64,000 nt of DNA from Parasponia andersonii (lineage: Eukaryota; Streptophyta; Magnoliopsida; Rosales; Cannabaceae), in the NCBI GenBank assembly GCA_002914805.1, contig JXTB01000042.1:933300-997299 (forward strand), read 5' to 3'. The translations under genes and the position numbers were made by a program. Of the stretch, positions 12,086 to 25,700 are shown piece by piece (the stretch's first letter is position 1; each line of letters begins with the position of its first letter). The notes beneath the pieces were generated by a model. It was given only the letters and a program-made list of their open reading frames with translations, searched no databases and was not told where the DNA came from.

Positions 12086-15000
12086 TAAGCTATAACTAGT
12101 ATTCAAATAGTGAAGAATAACAATATTACACCTTCTGAACAAGGGATAAAGCTCTGGCGCTGCTGCATTTGCCGTGGCTAAAGCTCCCACAAGACCCTTG
12201 TGGCGTTCCGAAACTTGCAAACTTGATTGAAGATATGACCTGATTAGGAGAGGGACACTCGAGTGACAATATAGGCCTTCTTAACTGACTTCTTGATTCT
12301 GAATCCGAGTTCCACAAATCAACTGGTGGTGGGTGAGATTCCGAAATGTGTGAGCACAAACTCTCAATCTGTCTCGTGGCAAAAGATATCTGAGTCGGAT
12401 CACCCCCAGTTTCCTCGAACAATACAAGAGTGTTTCCACTTGGTTTCAACCATTCTCGTGGAACATGGTACCTGTGGACTGAATAATATTAGAACCTTAA
12501 ATTTGGAACAATAACTTTCCGAAAATTTTCTATGTAGGTCCATTAGCACTTACAGTTCCTGAGAGGGCTTCCCACAGTTCTTGAGGCATTTGTTGGAACT
12601 GAAAGATCCTCTATAATTGCAAGTATCGGTGCAACCATTGTTCGAAGCAGCATAGGTGGGCCAATACCGTCCGATGCTTTGTCCATTCACCCATGCCTCG
12701 CCCTTTCCCATTCCAGTGAAGTCTAGTGCAACAGGACTACTTCCAGCAGGGGCATCAAAGGTTGTCTGAAGCAAAAAGTATTGCCTTTGTATTGGTATTA
12801 ACGAGAAAAAACTAAATTCCCATAACAGCTCTAGTACTTGTCATTTCTAGAACTACCAAAATCCATTTTAATTTAAGAGAAACAGGATGAGCGTGTGTAC
12901 ATGAGACATAAAGCGATATTTGGCAATTACATTCAAGGACACTACAATCGTAATATGGTCTGAAGCATATGACTACCTTCCACTGTCTTTTTCTAGAACC
13001 AATATTAAAGACATAAGAAATCATTCAAATGTAAATTTAAATGCTTTGTTCACGGCCAGAATAATAAACTTGAATTTACCTTGTACCATGTTAAAGGCTG
13101 CTTCTTGGGCAAAGTAGACTGTGACCACTGCGAAGAATCTTTGCTAGGCAGATCTAACTCTTCACCTTTAAGTCCAATCTACGATCACAATATTAAGACA
13201 AAAGATCAGTTAATACGGTTGCCTCAGTCCTTTCGAACGTATTCTCTGCTTACTGTAATGAATGAGATGGAAGACTTGTTTTTCACTTTGTCAAAATCGT
13301 GGTTGGATTTTTCTAACTTTGACTACTACAAATGGTGTATTGTCGACCAGAAAAGCGCATAGAATATTGCAAAGAAAGGAACAAAACGGACCTGGTATGT
13401 CCATTGTTGAGAAGAGAGATCTACGGAAGTGCCACTCTTAGCGCTTCTTAGCTTTACTGGACCAGTGATACCCGCACCCGTTTTGTCGAAGAAAGCTCCA
13501 TAGTTCTGATGCAAGTATATTTAGCTGTCTTAGAAAGAATCACAAACAGTAATATAGTGATCTTTCAATGAGGAAACTTGTTCATTCAACAAAAACTTCT
13601 CTTAACCAAACTACAATATCAGGATATAATTGATTGACCACAGATAAAAGAATTTCCCCCTAATACAAGCTTCGAGAAATCTGAGAAGAGAAAGCCAAAC
13701 CTGAAGCCCAACTGTCAAACTAAGAAGATCAATTGTATTCTTCCCAGGTACAAGTGTGACAGAGATCTCCACTGAAACTTTGGAATTGCCACTGTTGCCT
13801 CTGCCACTTCCTGAAAGGATTTTATTCTATAAATACAAGGTACAACTCGACAGTTTAAGCAATGTGTAACTAATTCACATTTTAAAAACAATGACGGTGA
13901 ATTCTATGGATCAGGCTTCATCCTACTTATTAGACCTGTATTTAGGTCCAAACCTAACTAGTATGATAACCAGAGTCCAGACCCAAGAACTAGTAACTAC
14001 AGACCTTGTATTGGCATTGCTCTGACAAACACCTTCATTCATAATCATGCATAATGACAAACTTATGGCTAAGAGTTCCTTTGCAATTAGCAAGCACAAT
14101 ATATGTTCTAATGGCTTTAATTAGTCCAAATAACAGAAAATCTGAGAAGAGTCAATCTTAGTATTTCAATTTTTCAGCCCAGAACCTGCTGCAATGACAT
14201 ACAAGGGAAAGATGGCCTGTGATTTCTTTACTTCTTTTTTACTAGAGATTTTGCAAGAAGTTACATGGAGAAGTAGGTTAAGTCAAGTAAGAAGATACAA
14301 ATAACGCAAAGCTAATTCCCACAATAATCAGAGAGAAAAACATAAAACAAGATGAGACTTTATAAGACTAAGCTGTCTAAGAGCTAATTGTGTTTTCACT
14401 TATTTGTGTTTGATTTTCCATTCAATCTTACTCAGGCAAGCCAAACCTCAAAAAGTACCTAATACAGAAACAGACACCAAGGCTCGCTGACAGTATCCAT
14501 TAACCAGTTAGTGGCAACCTAATATTGCCATAAGGACCTCCCTTCTGGAAATGCACAAGGGAAGAAAGCAATATGAGCTATTAAGACATCTAGAAACAAT
14601 GCTTCACCAGTCCAAAAAATGTCAATTTTTATTTGCTCTGTGTTACCAAAGTGGCCAACAAAATCCAAGAATACCAGTCCCCTGGGTGTTTAGGTGGCTA
14701 ATCCACTTCTCCACAAAGTTCCTTGTTTCAACTCCTTGGAATTAATCAGGGAGAACTCATAAACTGTCGAATGATCAGAATAAAATTTTTTCTTTTTCAT
14801 ACCTGCAAGTTTTCCATTGATAAAAGCATTAAGGGCATGACCAAGCGATTCCACATGAAGATCAGTTTGAGATCCATCAAGATATGGCTCATCACCTTTG
14901 ACTTCAATACTGCAAAATTAACCAATATTGGTTCTAAATCCTTGTGGAACACAAGATTAAAGGCTGGGGAAGGCGATCATTTGTATTCAGAAACACTAAT

Positions 15001-18000
15001 GTAAACCATAGGCTTCTATACCTTAAAGAGTACCATAAATAGTCACTTTGATCAGCTGTAGTATTTATTTGCTCCAATAATCCAGGTTTGGTAAATGCAT
15101 CATCCTTTGAGATGCCCACAGGCTCATTTATCCAGCTCCATGCAGAGCCTAAGGATTTGGAGGAATCAACATCATTTATTAAAGATTGACGTGTGAAGCT
15201 TGGAATCATGGACACCGAATTAATCTGTCAAAAATTAAAGCAAAATTTTGATACTAGTCTCCTGCAAGAGTAATGGCAATATACTTGGCGGTGAAAACAA
15301 TAGTGAACTTGTTAAAAGTTACAAATAAAGAAGTTCACATAAGTACTTCAAAAGAAATTAATATAACATATAATTCTCAAGCTAGCTATGGCATCTATCT
15401 CACTCTGTTAAAAAAAAAGCATCATGACATAATCAAGGAATCATATATCCTCTACTAATGAAGTAGAAGATATATGATTCCTTAAACAGGATGATAACAG
15501 CATTGAGAAAGTACATTTTTTACATGTGCAAGAAAAGGCAAACCTTTGCAGTGTTAATGACTACATTCTTGCAGTCTGGTAGGATGCTCACAGACCATGC
15601 TGGCAAGTTGTATGAATTTCCATTGAAAGTCACGGTGGCATCAGACGTGGTGCCCACATTAGCTAGAAAAGCAACACAAGCTGACCCTGTTCTATAAACG
15701 GCTGCCTACAGGTTTGAAGGAAAACATGTCAAAAGAAATCATTGTAAGTTACATACAGCCGAATCCTAGGAAATATTCGACCTCATTGGTTGAATTCTGA
15801 GTCTACTATTGTACATTGTGATCCGGGAATCCTTCTCTAGAACCCACATTAACAAAATTTTCCAAGGGAAAGTCTTTGTACATTTTGAATACCACTTAAA
15901 GAAGTAATTCTTAAATGTCTAGCAAACAAACGGATGACCCTAGTTGTTACATAAGATCAAGAGCTTGGAAAACAAGATCTTTCAGACTCAAAGTGGATTA
16001 CAAATTGGCTTATTCATCTAGCTTCATGGATTAGTATTTGCAAATGATGCTCCTAACCAAATATATTTTAAGGGAAAAACCTTTAATGGTATAATGGTCT
16101 TGACAAAGTAACTGAGTGAAGGGGAACAGTCCAAATTTTCAAATAGAATGATAGGGAGCAAGGCTTAAAGGAATCTTTTTTTGTACTTCTAATCTCATCT
16201 AAAATTATCAGGAGAACCAATTTTTTCTAACATGAACAGAAAGCAACAGTCAATCAGAAAGGAATTTACCTCCAAGTTTGTACCAAGTGAACTAATGGTT
16301 GGATTAGTGGCCACTAATGCTCCTTCAACTTGCTTTATGACCTTATGCAGATCTTTTAGATGTCCCCATTTAGGCTGTCTTACATGCCCTGCAACATTCA
16401 TGAAAATCTTAAATTCACTCGGATATGAAAGTCCGAGTACTATATTTATTTTTTTTAAAACAAAGAAAATAATTGAAAAATAAATAAATAAAAGAGAGTA
16501 ATATAGGCCAAACACGTATCATGTTTCAAAATGAAGCTAATATATGAACATACGTGCTTCTGATACCCTCTTAGCATATTACATAAGATTACGGCCTTAA
16601 GTTGTATCAGGCTTCCCAAAAAGGCTCACAAGACCAGAGTTATATAAAGAAATAACAATAGAAGAAAAAATAGCATACCATACTCGTCGATTGGGGCATC
16701 GTAATCATAACTTGTTGCAATAAAGGGGCCACCAGTAGTACGGCCAAAGTTTGTCCCACCATGATACTGTTCAACAGCAGTAAAAACAAATTTGGTACAT
16801 CTCTCTCATGTTAAAAACTTGATTTAGATTGAAGTTCCTGAATATCGAACTAAATTGTATAAAGAAATTCTTTGTTTGAAAAAAAAAAAGAATGAGGAGA
16901 AATGTTTAAATGTCATGAACTCTAAATGAAATTTTAGTACCATGTAATAGTTTTGGAAAGTTCCACCTCGTTGGTAAAAGCGTGCAACCGCAAATGCCAA
17001 GTCTTCTACGGGTCTGTAAGGCACAGCACCCCCAAAAGAAAGAAACCTGGTGTTCCCAATACATATTGAGTTTCCCAAAACAAGAAAGCCGAGCAAAAAG
17101 ATGAAGGGTCAAGGGTGATACAAACGGTTAAGTATCTATTTAAGAACCAAAAAGATAACCAAAAAGGGGAAAAAAAAATGAACAAATAATACATGCAATG
17201 GAGCTTACCATCCAGTCCAATTCTCAGTCCACATTTTGGGTTTATTGTTCGAATTCGGGGTGAATTGATCACAGTAAAAGCCATTGCAAGTGTTTATCTA
17301 CAAGAACTTCCACATTAAAGCTAGAAGTTGGAAAAGAAGAAAGCATGTTGAACAAAGTGAGTAAAGAAAAAGCTCACAATGGGATCAGGAGCATCTGATT
17401 GCTGGCACATAACCCAGGGGACCCCCGTATCCAAAGACAAAGCCATGGTTGCTGACCAATTGATGTAGGATTTGGCAGCAGATCCATATGCTGCGTCAAT
17501 ATTTCCATACTCGTTTTCGATCTGCCATAATGAAGTGTCGTTTAGAGAAGAACTCATTTTGGTATCATTGAGAAACCATTTATGGTTTTGCAAACTCTTA
17601 CCCAAAATAACATATGTTAAGTCAAAATCAAATACCCAAAATTTAGCCCCAAAAAAAAAAAAAAAGAAACAACCTGAGATAAAATGATTGGTCCGCCCTG
17701 AGAAGCGTAAAGTTTCTCTTCCTTCATCAAATCAACAATCTTAGCAGTGAATCGCTTCATTTCTGCCTAAAAAAAAAAAAAAGACTCAATTTTGTATGAT
17801 CGACTAAAGCAGAGGCAACACTTCAGAAGGGGAATACGTTAAAAATAACACAAACAAGTATCAAAATTGGAAACCTTGAAAGGCTCATTATCGGTTCGCA
17901 ACATAATTCCGGGTATAAAATGCAGCCAAAGAGGGAACCCACTGTTCAAAATAGAAACAACACACAGATAAACCATTGAAGGAAAAATCTAAGTAAAACA

Positions 18001-18850
18001 AAAACCACAAAAAAGAGATAATTATCATAGAAGAACAGAAAGGTAGAATGAAAGATTGGACTTTTTACCCATAGTTCCACTCTGCGCATACGTAAGGACC
18101 AATGCGTAGATGAACATATAAGCCGGCATCAGCTACGGCCTTCACAAATCGAACCAAATCTTTCCTTCCCTCGAAATCAAACTGAGAAGTTCTCAAAAGG
18201 GTCACCATTAAATCAAAAAAAAAAAAAAAAGAGTTTTTGATGACCAAAACTCAAACAACCCCAGTCTGCGTTACTTCCTGGTAAAAAAACAGAGGAAGGT
18301 ACTACAAAGAAACATAAAACCGGATTCCGGGTTTCCATATTTTCTCTCTTCCAGTGGCTAGATATAGAGAACTAAATATACAGAAATTTCTTTTCTTTTC
18401 CTCCATTTTCTTTTTGCCAGCTACCAAACAGACCCAAAAATGAAAGCAAAACAAAAATGGGGGGGAAGAAGTAAGCAAAACAAAAATGGGGGGGAAGAAG
18501 TAACCTGGCCTCGAGTTGGTTCGTGAATGTTCCAAAAAACGTAGGTCTCAATCACGTCCAAACCTCCATCCTTGGATTTCTGAATGAGCTCCGGCCACAT
18601 CTACAACCACAATAACAAAAAGGTCAACACATATAAGGTTTGAGAGAGAGAGAGAGAGAGAGAGAGAGGAAGAGACCTCGGGAGTGCTGCGAGGATAGTG
18701 AATGGAGCCAGAAATCAAGACCCTGCGCTTGCCATCGATCACCAAAGCTCTGTGATCGTACGTCACATTGGCCGAAAATGAAGTCGCAGCCAAAACGCCG
18801 AGCACCAAAACAACCATAGCCATCACCATTATTAACTCTTTCTCCCTCAT
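11922..18850 (-). CDS. BGAL8: Beta-galactosidase (GH35), BGAL8-like, complete
   Basis: Nineteen exons were traced on the minus strand: 18850-18677, 18600-18505, 18181-18069, 17941-17875, 17766-17674, 17521-17378, 17297-17209, 17046-16941, 16766-16679, 16388-16270, 15705-15544, 15224-15022, 14909-14803, 13810-13701, 13505-13392, 13178-13080, 12765-12554, 12471-12132 and 12029-11922. All introns are GT-AG and phases agree, giving 847 residues (Arabidopsis BGAL8 has 852). Residues 1-26 are a signal peptide. The GH35 catalytic domain includes [11 protein letters not shown], the acid/base Glu in IENEYG (about 185) and the nucleophile Glu in MWTENWTGW (about 254). The C-terminal 85 residues form a Cys-rich SUEL-type lectin domain ([16 protein letters not shown], then [14 protein letters not shown]). 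Family role: removal of terminal beta-galactose from cell-wall pectin side chains or arabinogalactans in the apoplast. The BGAL8 assignment rests on recalled similarity; the GH35 call is firm. Confidence 0.94.
18446..18503. repeat. 29-bp tandem duplication beside a BGAL donor
   Basis: Two essentially identical 29-bp units at 18446-18474 and 18475-18503, starting immediately inside intron 2 next to the exon 2 donor. The copy away from the exon lacks a GT at the equivalent place, so no second donor is created. Confidence 0.85.
18642..18669. repeat. GA microsatellite in BGAL intron 1
   Basis: About 14 GA repeats on the + strand, which read as CT on the coding strand and form part of the pyrimidine-rich region of the 76-bp first intron. 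Confidence 0.9.
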
Positions 18851-19018
18851 TGTTCTCTCTCCTCTGAAACCAAACCCCCGAAAAAAAAACTTGTTTCGTC
18901 TTCTTTATCCAAAACTGGCTTATACCCAATTACAGTTTTGGTCCTTAGAACCAGTTTCTCTTGCTTTCTGGGAACATTTTACTTAATCCACTTCGATTAC
19001 TTTGATTCTTTGTTTATC

Positions 19019-19060
19019 TATATTTATGTTTTTGTGTATATATATTATATAATTATAAAT
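19019..19060 (-). promoter_or_regulatory. Candidate TATA region of the BGAL gene
   Basis: An AT-rich block containing TATAATATATATAC on the minus strand, about 170-210 bases upstream of the ATG at 18850. Composition and position only. Confidence 0.3.
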
Positions 19061-19345
19061 TGTTGCTTGGCCGCTTTGTAAAAACCATAATACAATTTTT
19101 GGAGGTAAGTGACCCAGATAAGCTAGCGTGCGCCGGAGACGACACGACACGTCACGTCACCTCTGTGTTTGCGTGCTTTCTTCCTTTTCTTCTTCTTCTT
19201 TTACTGCTTTGTGAGCTCACCGGGCTTTTGCCGTTTTAGTAGAAGTGTTGCGATTATCACAGTAAGTAAACAGGAGGAGAGAAATATACATAATCAGGTG
19301 TTGATGAGGTAATTCGAGACACCCGTGAATTCCAATGGTATTGCG

Positions 19346-19353
19346 CCACGTGG
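19346..19353. promoter_or_regulatory. G-box palindrome upstream of BGAL
   Basis: CCACGTGG, about 500 bases upstream of the BGAL start. CACGTCAC-type ACGT cores lie nearby at about 19146-19160. These are bZIP/bHLH-type sites by sequence; use is unproven. Confidence 0.3.
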
Positions 19354-19986
19354 TTTGTTCATGTACGGACATATTTGAGTACGGACACGTAATAATAATT
19401 GTTTAGGGGGGGAGGCTTGTGCCCCCGTTATCAATTATCATACGAGCCTGGGGCCACTAACGTGCCAAAACCGATATGACAATTTATGTAGTGCGAGAGG
19501 GTACAATGACGTAGTTTAGCCTGACCAATGATGTGTTTCGGAGTGTTTATTCCTGGACTTAAATGCCCTTATAAAATGACCGAGTTGTCCTCATTTTACA
19601 GGTGTCGATAGCAGGGAGCTTTGAAAGTGTTGTTATGCTGGAGCTGCTTTGTATTGTGAGTTTTTGTGTTTACGCGGCAAGTGTCTGTACTTATGGGGAT
19701 TCCCGCAAATAAAAGGGAAGACAGTTGAGCTCGTGAATACTATTAACTTATTAATATATAATAGTTATAATAATAATTAATGGATTTGTATTTTTTTTTT
19801 CCATATAATATAACAAATTAATTATAATTGTACTTTCAGACGATTAAGGCTTTGCTTTTGTTCAATGAGGAGGATTTGTGAAATGATGGAGCTAGGTGGA
19901 ATTCATTCTTTCATAAGAGAGATAATGAGAGGGAGGGGAGAGTTGGAGGGAGCTTCGTCATATTTTGGCTTTAAGTGTCAGTCAAA

Positions 19987-20283
19987 TTTTCGCGTAGAAA
20001 AAAAGTTTTTTTTTACCATGAGTCTTGAGCGTAACCTGAGTCACGTGGCTGAATTTTATTTTTTAGTGTAATTCTAGTAAATATCTTTTATTTTTTAAAA
20101 AAATATGGTCATTTTCAAGTGAAAAGATGATATTTTTCACGCTGAAAGAGAGTTTTTTTATCCCGAGTCCGGAGCGTAATCTAAGTCACGTAGTCCAATG
20201 TTAGCCTTTTATTTTCAAGTATAGACTTAATTAATATCTTTTATTTTTTAAAAAAATGCAGTCATTTTTAAGTGAAAAGATGA
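19987..20283. repeat. Diverged tandem duplication of about 147 bp
   Basis: Copy 1 (about 19987-20133) and copy 2 (about 20134-20283) share a GAGCGTAA core, a TCACGTGG/TCACGTAG block, TATCTTTTATTTTTTAAAAA and GTGAAAAGATGAT. They have diverged by substitutions and small gaps. Confidence 0.8.
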
Positions 20284-21903
20284 TACTTGAATTGTAAAAT
20301 TTCACCCACCGTGATGAATAGTATTGCTCTTTGACGTATGTGACGGCATCTTCTATTTCAGATCAATAAATGATTAGAAAAAAGGGAAAGGGTTAAATTA
20401 TCAAAAAAAAAAAAAAGAGAGAGAAAGGGTTAGAAGAATAATCACTGTTTGACTAAACATGTACGTGTAAATTCTATGACTTTAGGTAAAGTCCTCCGCA
20501 GAAAACATGGACGTGTTGAAATATTGTGCTGTCAATGACGTACCTGAACTGAAGGGGTTTCTTACCCTTCACATGGGTCCAAAAGGATTCAACCAAGTGT
20601 CAAATTGAGAGGTAAAGTGGAGTATGCCTAAGCACAAAATGCCAAATTAAATTTTGTAAGTGAAAAACATATACAAAATGTCTAAGCACAAATTGAACAT
20701 TAGGGCTCGTTTAGTAATTATCTTCTTTATTCTTAAATACGTAATAAAATGATATTAAAAATGTTATCAAGAAGTTACTTAAGGAAATCTCTTTAATCTA
20801 TTTTGCCAACCGAACGGAACACATAAATTATACTTAATTAATTAATATTTCATAGCTATACAGTATCTATGAAAATGAGTATTTAATGCTTGCACAGCTC
20901 TTTTTATTTATCTTATGTGAAAATTAAATTCAAATTATTGTTTGGCTTAAGATTAAATTTTAGACATTTCATGATGTTTAATTGTCTTTCTTTCTTTCTT
21001 TCTTTTTTTTTTTCCCGGAAGATTTTTAATTGTCTTGCTAGATACTAGCTAAAATCTAAAAGCATAAATTTCATATTTGCCTTACCTTAGACATTCTATA
21101 ACACTCTCGACGTCCTTTTTTATGTAGTATTTTATCAGTCCTTTTCTCTTATAAATAGAGTACCTGTGCAATTGACTCCTCGTTTATTTCTTTATAACTA
21201 ACAACCAAACTTCTTTTTCTTTAGTATATAGTATAATCGATCACTATCTTCCTTCCGAAAAAATAAAAAATGGAATAGATTATCATCGTTTAGACTGCTG
21301 AGACTAACTCCAAATGCAAAATGTTAAAAAGCGGTGTTTTTATATAATTGAAATGACCAGCTATATTTAACAAAGATTTTAAGATTTGCTCTGATGGGTA
21401 CGTACTAAAAAAATACTACTTTGTGCATGAACACTATTTTTATTTATAATTTTTCTTTTTTCTACCATTAATTCATATTATTATAACATCTAATTACTAA
21501 TGATAAAACTTCACTTACTTTATCTACCAATACAATAACTCATATTCTTTTTTTTTCAGATTATTTTATTTTTAATGAAGGAACACTCATATTCTATTTA
21601 AATGAGCAAAATTTAATATAGTATTATAAATAAAATTTAATGAAAAAATTAAATAAGAAAATGATACACATATATTAAATTGGCCACATTGTAAAGTTTA
21701 TAAATATTTTCAATTTTAATACAATAACCATATTGTAAAAATTTACATATGTTAAAATTAAATTGGGCACAATTTAGATAATGACCATATTAGACCATCT
21801 CCAAAATATATATTTTCTACTATGAAATTTTCTTGTTTTGCCAATCATTTATTAATTATAAAAACTCCATTACACTCATAAAGTATCTGAACAATGTACT
21901 TTA

Positions 21904-22021
21904 TTTTATAAAATATGAAAGTAGCAAAACAGTGAAATGTGAGTTCTAATTCATAGAAATTACATTTTATAAAATATGAAAGTAGCAAAACAGTGAAATG
22001 TGAGTTCTAATTCATAGAAAT
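21904..22021. repeat. Recent 61-bp tandem duplication
   Basis: A 57-base segment, TTTTATAAAATATGAAAGTA onward, at 21904-21960 recurs without change at 21965-22021. The 4-base spacer makes a 61-bp period. Lack of divergence implies a recent event. Confidence 0.92.
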
Positions 22022-23339
22022 TTAGTGAAGATAAACTTATAAATAAAATTTAGATAGAAGAAAAAAAACAAAAAAAAGTTTAAACTTTTGAAGATTGTGA
22101 ATTCAAATAATGTAGATATTGTAAAATTTTAACCATACTATAATACAAACATCGTAAATTTAAGTATATGTTAGTGGTAAGATTGTAAATTTAAACACAT
22201 TCTATGATAATAATATTGTAAATTTATACACATGATAAAATTTGATATATGCTATTTTTTATGTTATATTTAACACAATTTTTAATACATACTAAAAATT
22301 ATGTCAAATATAATATGCCATTAGAGAGGCATTTTTTAGTCAATGCTAAAAAATATGTTAAATACGGCATTAACACGATTTATAGCACTTTCATTACTCA
22401 CCTGTTCTTTCGTTCATAAAAACTATGAATTTAATTGATTCAGCCAATAAACATTACCAACACGAAGAAAAGGGGTAAAAAAAAAAAAGCAATTACGTTA
22501 CATGGTTACAATTGCATATATAAATTTTAGAGGAGTAATTAGACTAGTTATTAATATATTCGCACTCAAAATGTTGTTTTCACGAACTTTTCTTCTTCTT
22601 CGTTTTTTATTTTTTATTTTTATTTTTAATATGAGGATGTCAGATTAAAAAAACTAAAATACATCTATACTTAAATAAGAATTTATCACCAAGTAGGTTT
22701 TCACAAATAAATATTTCCGATACAAAATATAAAAAAAAATTTGTAATAGTTTTCTTTATCTTTTTTTTATACCGATATTTATAGGAACCATTCACACAAT
22801 AATTGGGCACGTTAATAATACTTGACTGTAGGAAAAGCAGCTCAGCCAACCAATATATGTAGGGTCGGTAGAGGATAATGTTTTTTTTTTTTTTTTTTGG
22901 CTTGCTTTAAACCTGGTAATGCATTATAAGCTAGACCACCAGTTCCACAAATAATACCACACCCATTTCTTCTTCTTTTTTTTAATTAAAAAAAAAACAA
23001 TTATCAGTTTAATATTATGTACTGCATCTTGAGTGTTACTAACATCAGACCCGTCATTTTTTTAAATGGAGTTTAACTAATGATTAGTATTTACTACAAA
23101 TTTAAAAGAAAATAACATATATATATTTTACTAAAATTTAAATCTCTGATTTTCCCAAATTCACACACACATTCTTCAAATTTTGGGCCAACTCAGTTAA
23201 TCAGACGCGTCATTTTTCATTTTTCATTCATTTTTCATTTAAGTAAAGGAGCGACAACAACACAATATATATCATGTTGTTCATTTACCAATTTGTTCCG
23301 ACGACACAAATTAAGTAATTATCTCACTGAAAATAGTGT

Positions 23340-23900
23340 GCTAAATATTTTAAAACCTATGACATTTATTGGGGTAAATATTTCAGACCAATACGAAGGA
23401 GACAAACAAGCTCTACCAATGTCACAATCTATGATAAGACCACATAGAAACGACATATCGTTTGCGTATTAGAAACTGATCGGCCCTTTGATAAGACAGA
23501 CAAGAGAGGTCACACCCGATCGACTTCCGGTTAGGTGGGAGGCACTGGTTGGCCTATTCCGAACAAGCTCTACCAATGTTACGGCCTAACCCCCAAAAAA
23601 TAGGTTTCAAACACCCGATCATGTTGGTGAAACAATATTTCCTAACCACACTGGCCCTAGGTTAGAGAATGACAAGTCAGACCACACTAATATTTTTATA
23701 GAATATTCTACACTTACAATATGTGCGTCACACATGGAGAAGAGGGATTACAAGCCACTGTAAATAACACATTTTTCTATCATAAAAAGGTAAGTCGCTA
23801 CTGTCCCTAAAATCTATCTATGCTTCTCATTACTTCTTCTTTCTCGCCTATTCCCAAAAAAAAAAATAAATAAATAAAAAATTATACTCCATTAATTGTT
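23340..23900. repeat. Repeat-like block, possibly a solo LTR-type fossil
   Basis: Composition changes from AT-rich to mixed. The sequence has an internal partial duplication (ACAAGCTCTACCAATGT at about 23406 and again at about 23562). It also has a CATAAAAAGG motif near 23782 followed by a CT-rich stretch, resembling the promoter/R part of plant LTRs. No matching second copy or clear ends are present. Family uncertain. Confidence 0.3.
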
Positions 23901-25160
23901 GTTTGCAATTCTAACATCATCCTTAAAAAAGAATTTACATGTGCTGTGCTATGTCAGTGCTCACAAGATTTTAGTGAAAAATTCGTTGTTGGGATCTAAG
24001 TTTAAGATAAATAGAACCATTTAGAAGTGCATGGCATGTGCTCACCAACGACATTAAATGTTCTATTGTTGGATAATATCAAATTATCATTCATCATAAT
24101 TTGAGGAACGAGTAAAAATGACTATTAAAAATTTTAGTTGAACATGTGAAAGTTAAAAAAAAATTTGACTAGATTAGGTGTTTCAAATTTGTAAATACGT
24201 GTCATTAATATATGGGCTGGCAACTTGGCAATTTAGTGTACGAGTTTGTTGTCTCTGATGTTACAATCATGAGCAATCTGAGAAAAACAAATCACACATT
24301 TTATATCATCAAACAACACATAGATAGAAATTAAGATGATATTTCAAGTCAAAAATTATATTGATTATATTTTAGGTTCTTAAGCCCTCCTGTGGTTAAT
24401 TACTGCCAATTTCCAAACAAAATCAAAGTGAGATTTGAGTTGTTATTCTATAGTCCAGGAAAGTATATCCATTCAATCTTCATATCATGTGATGGTCCAA
24501 AAGATAACTTTTCCCATTGTTGTCCACTAATATGGGCACTTGACACGTAGCCGTGTGATTAATTCAATGAATATTTTGGTTTTATTTTTCTGTGAGAAAT
24601 ACACAACACTTTTTTTTTCCTTAAATTAATGTTAGTGTAACGGGGATCCGGGTGATATTAAAATAAAATAGTCTATGAGATACATGTATAATGTAATCAA
24701 TTCCACGACAGAGGTCATACACTCATACTCAAACTGTCGTGTGGAATTAGTTAATTTGGATTGATACATGCATAGTATTCCTCATATGGTTTCTACCTTA
24801 TTTTCTATTATCCTTGGTTTTGTTCCTATCTTCGTGCTGTTGGGTCCAGCTCGACTTTGGAAAAAATGGGCAGGTAACCCATAACATTATTGACGTGATT
24901 TTGGGAGTGCTTGGCTTCCAACTCCATGGATGGGGTCACTTTCAGTTGGATAAACGTATATATCTAATGTCTTGGAGATCTTAATCACATAGCCAAAAAT
25001 TAAAACTTATATTGATTTTCAATTAATAACCTGTACTTATATAACATATACCCAGATTACCACTCAAAGATCTACTTAATTTACTTGCATAAGAAAAATA
25101 AATAATAAATAAAGAAGAAGAAACAAGAATATCCGTTTGATCTTTTTTAGGGGTCACAAT

Positions 25161-25692
25161 TAGGGTTGTTAATTTACGCTACAGGGTCGGATCCCCGCAA
25201 GACCCCCCTTAATAGGACAAGTTCAAGGAAATTATTTGGGAGCGAGACTGGAGTCGAGATCAAGGCGAGGTTGGGAGAAGCATTCCCAGCTCCGAAACCG
25301 TCCTAATATACTTATTACATTAATTTTTAAAATAAATTATATACATAAATATAACAAAAATAAAATTATATATATAAACATAACACAAATTACATGATAT
25401 TTATGGTGTTTTCTAGTTTTTGAGCTTGTGTTTTTTTTTTTTGTTCTTGGTGTTTTGTGTGTTTTTTATTCTAATAAGATTAGAGTTGAGCTTTTATCTC
25501 TATAATATATATAGATAAATTATAATTTCACTGAGAGTAAGATATGTCTAAAATGTTTTTTTTTTTAATTATTATGTTTATTAGACCGGAATTCCCCGCC
25601 TCGCCTCCGCCAGGGATTCCCCCATGGGAGAAGAGATAAAATCTGGGACTGGAGATGGGGACGGGGAGGGCCTTGCCCCATTTACATCCCTA
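25161..25692. mobile_element. Non-autonomous hAT-type element (MITE), 532 bp
   Basis: The left end TAGGGTTGTTAATTTAC and the reverse complement of the right end, TAGGGATGTAAATGGGG, form imperfect terminal inverted repeats. The flanks are GTCACAAT (25153-25160) and GTCACGAT (25693-25700), an 8-bp target-site duplication with one mismatch, the size typical of hAT. G/C-rich subterminal stretches enclose an AT-rich centre. There is no coding capacity. Confidence 0.85.
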
Positions 25693-25700
25693 GTCACGAT

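Larger units (their letters stand above)
19360..25160. other. Gene-free AT-rich intergenic region
   Basis: No open frame here resembles a known protein. Contents seen: a 147-bp tandem repeat at 19987-20283, a 61-bp tandem repeat at 21904-22021, many homopolymers, and a less AT-rich repeat-like block at 23340-23900. Confidence 0.55.
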
